Shown here piece after piece: positions 5,008-5,767 of a DNA stretch of 5,767 bases (positions are counted from its first letter, which is position 1; each line of letters begins with the position of its first letter). A program made the position numbers and the translations under genes. This DNA comes from Coriobacteriaceae bacterium. Lineage in GTDB: Bacteria > Actinomycetota > Coriobacteriia > Coriobacteriales > UBA8131. The notes under the pieces are model-generated. The model did not search any database, was not told where the DNA came from, and saw nothing but the letters and a program-made list of their open reading frames with translations. The stretch covers positions 1 through 5,767 of the forward strand of contig JAAYYH010000118.1 of assembly GCA_012515495.1 (NCBI GenBank), in the 5' to 3' direction.

Positions 5008-5400
5008 CGGTATGTGCAGGGGTGGAGCGTGGTGCGGATCAAGAAGGAACTTGAGACCTCGCGCATCCCCAGTCCCACGGGAAAGCGCAGATGGCCGGTC
5101 AGCACCATAGACGGCATCCTCTCCAACGAGAAGTATGCGGGAGACTCCGTCTTCGGTAGGACGATGGTCGCCGAGTATCCTGGGATGAAGAGAGTCGGCA
5201 ACAATCCGGAGGAAGTCAAAAGGTCCGAGAACCATCACCCTCCCATCATCGACAGGGAGACCTTCGACCGTGTCCAGGAGATGAAGAAATCGAGAACCAA
5301 CATCGAGGTCGATGAACATGGGAATAAGGTCCGCAAGAGCACCCATTACAGCATGAAACGGATCGAAGACAAGGAGGAGAGTCCAACCGAGAAGGTGTAG
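5008..5400 (+). pseudogene. C-terminal part of a large serine recombinase
   Basis: From about 5008 the plus strand encodes the DNA-binding recombinase domain of a large serine recombinase: YVQGWSVVRIKKELE, then RIPSPTGKRRW, then IDGILSNEKYAGD, and the later HHPPIIDRETFDRVQEMKK segment, all typical of the family after its catalytic domain. The N-terminal resolvase domain with the nucleophilic serine is missing; an in-frame TAG at 5005-5007 and unrelated DNA lie directly upstream, so the break is at or next to 5008. The GTG at 5014 has no ribosome site and is only the first possible start. No zinc-ribbon cysteines follow; the C-terminus (KSTHYSMKRIED) may be natural. The fragment is visibly richer in G and C than its neighbours, a sign of foreign origin. 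It cannot act as a recombinase by itself. Confidence 0.8.
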
Positions 5401-5408
5401 CTAAGGCT

Positions 5409-5635
5409 AATTTAATACTAAACATATGTTTACTAGTTTGAATCTATAAAACTTGCTGTGTATCGCTAGTATCTCTTTTATATATAAATAGTTATTGTAT
5501 TTCTAGCTACGAATAGAAGGATTCAGGTCGGGTTAAATATAATGATACAATAGAGAGATTTAGAAACATATGCATATAGGAAGTAGCAATCAATATGTCC
5601 CCTCTGGAAGACGTCCAGTATGGAAGATCATTTCT
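5409..5635. repeat. Diverged long direct repeat, copy B (partner at 13-228)
   Basis: This copy begins nine bases after the stop codon of the recombinase fragment and matches copy A in the same order: ACATATGTTTA (5422), GATTCAGG (5520), the identical 21-base core (5534-5554) and GAAGACGTCCAG (5607). The two copies have diverged in the stretches between, so this is an old duplication or two members of a dispersed family rather than a fresh target duplication. No protein frame of note is present. Confidence 0.6.
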
Positions 5636-5767
5636 ATGGATACCTATGTGAGGTGGGGAGCATCCGAAGTAATACATCATCAAGAAGTCCGGACGAAGCA
5701 GCAGGGGGCATCCGCCCCCTGCACCCTAATAGTTAAATAGATGAATTGTTGAATGGCTCATCAGAAA
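5636..5767. other. Non-coding end of window
   Basis: Past repeat B I see no gene to the end of the window. The only marked feature is the GC hairpin at 5701-5722. With repeat B, the gene-free stretch after the recombinase fragment is 367 bases long. Confidence 0.4.
5701..5722. repeat. Perfect GC-rich hairpin (9-bp stem, 4-base loop)
   Basis: GCAGGGGGC and GCCCCCTGC pair perfectly around ATCC. It is followed by ACCCTAATAG on the plus strand and TGCTTCG on the minus strand. Without a T-run on either side it is not a classic terminator. It looks more like a REP-type palindrome or a structure near the end of a mobile element. Confidence 0.6.

Noticed and set aside
4963..5346. Minus-strand frame of 127 codons
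   Set aside because: It is a shadow of the recombinase fragment, open because of the high G and C content there.
5701..5722. GC hairpin as factor-independent terminator
   Set aside because: No T-run follows on either strand.
1..5767. CRISPR array, tRNA or rRNA gene
   Set aside because: No regularly spaced short repeats, cloverleaf-like sequence or ribosomal RNA segments were seen; the two long repeats are only a pair and more than 5 kb apart.

Overview
This is an accessory-type stretch of bacterial DNA: intact small genes are mixed with debris of mobile elements, and related non-coding repeats sit near both ends. The taxon cannot be fixed from sequence alone. Two lipoproteins with relaxed lipoboxes, the moderate base composition and the style of the IS3-type transposase and large serine recombinase fragments would fit a spirochaete of the Sphaerochaeta kind. 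A clostridial-type host is the main alternative. This is inference at low confidence.

Layout. Positions 13-228 hold a non-coding repeat (copy A). A GFA/CENP-V-type zinc protein follows on the minus strand (363-779) with a clear sigma-70-type promoter and an all-G Shine-Dalgarno. Next come a possible 43-codon remnant (843-974, minus) and a small lipoprotein (984-1496, minus). Divergent from it is a seven-helix membrane protein ending in a LuxR-type DNA-binding domain (1622-2554, plus), followed by a lipoprotein alpha/beta hydrolase of the prolyl-iminopeptidase-like kind (2671-3780, plus). Positions 3855-3984 are the left end of an IS3-family element, cut off after about 30 codons. A frameshifted gene remnant lies at 4193-4506 (minus). 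A four-helix membrane protein (4566-4955, plus) has its own promoter. The 3' part of a large serine recombinase (5008-5400, plus) abuts a second copy of the repeat (copy B, 5409-5635). The window ends with a strong GC hairpin (5701-5722).

How the genes may work together. The most coherent unit is lipoprotein / membrane LuxR regulator / lipoprotein hydrolase. An 18-bp dyad (TACGAA-N4-TTCGTA) lies between the divergent lipoprotein and regulator genes. A near-copy with the same half-sites and spacing lies just after the regulator stop codon, ahead of the hydrolase, and a weaker third copy sits 33 bp further on. This suggests one regulator, most simply the membrane LuxR protein, controlling all three genes. 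A plausible model is an envelope circuit in which a membrane regulator senses a small molecule or peptide that the surface hydrolase processes. The ligand, the substrate and the lipoprotein's role cannot be read from the sequence. The rest of the window looks like a turnover zone built by insertion, truncation and small duplications.
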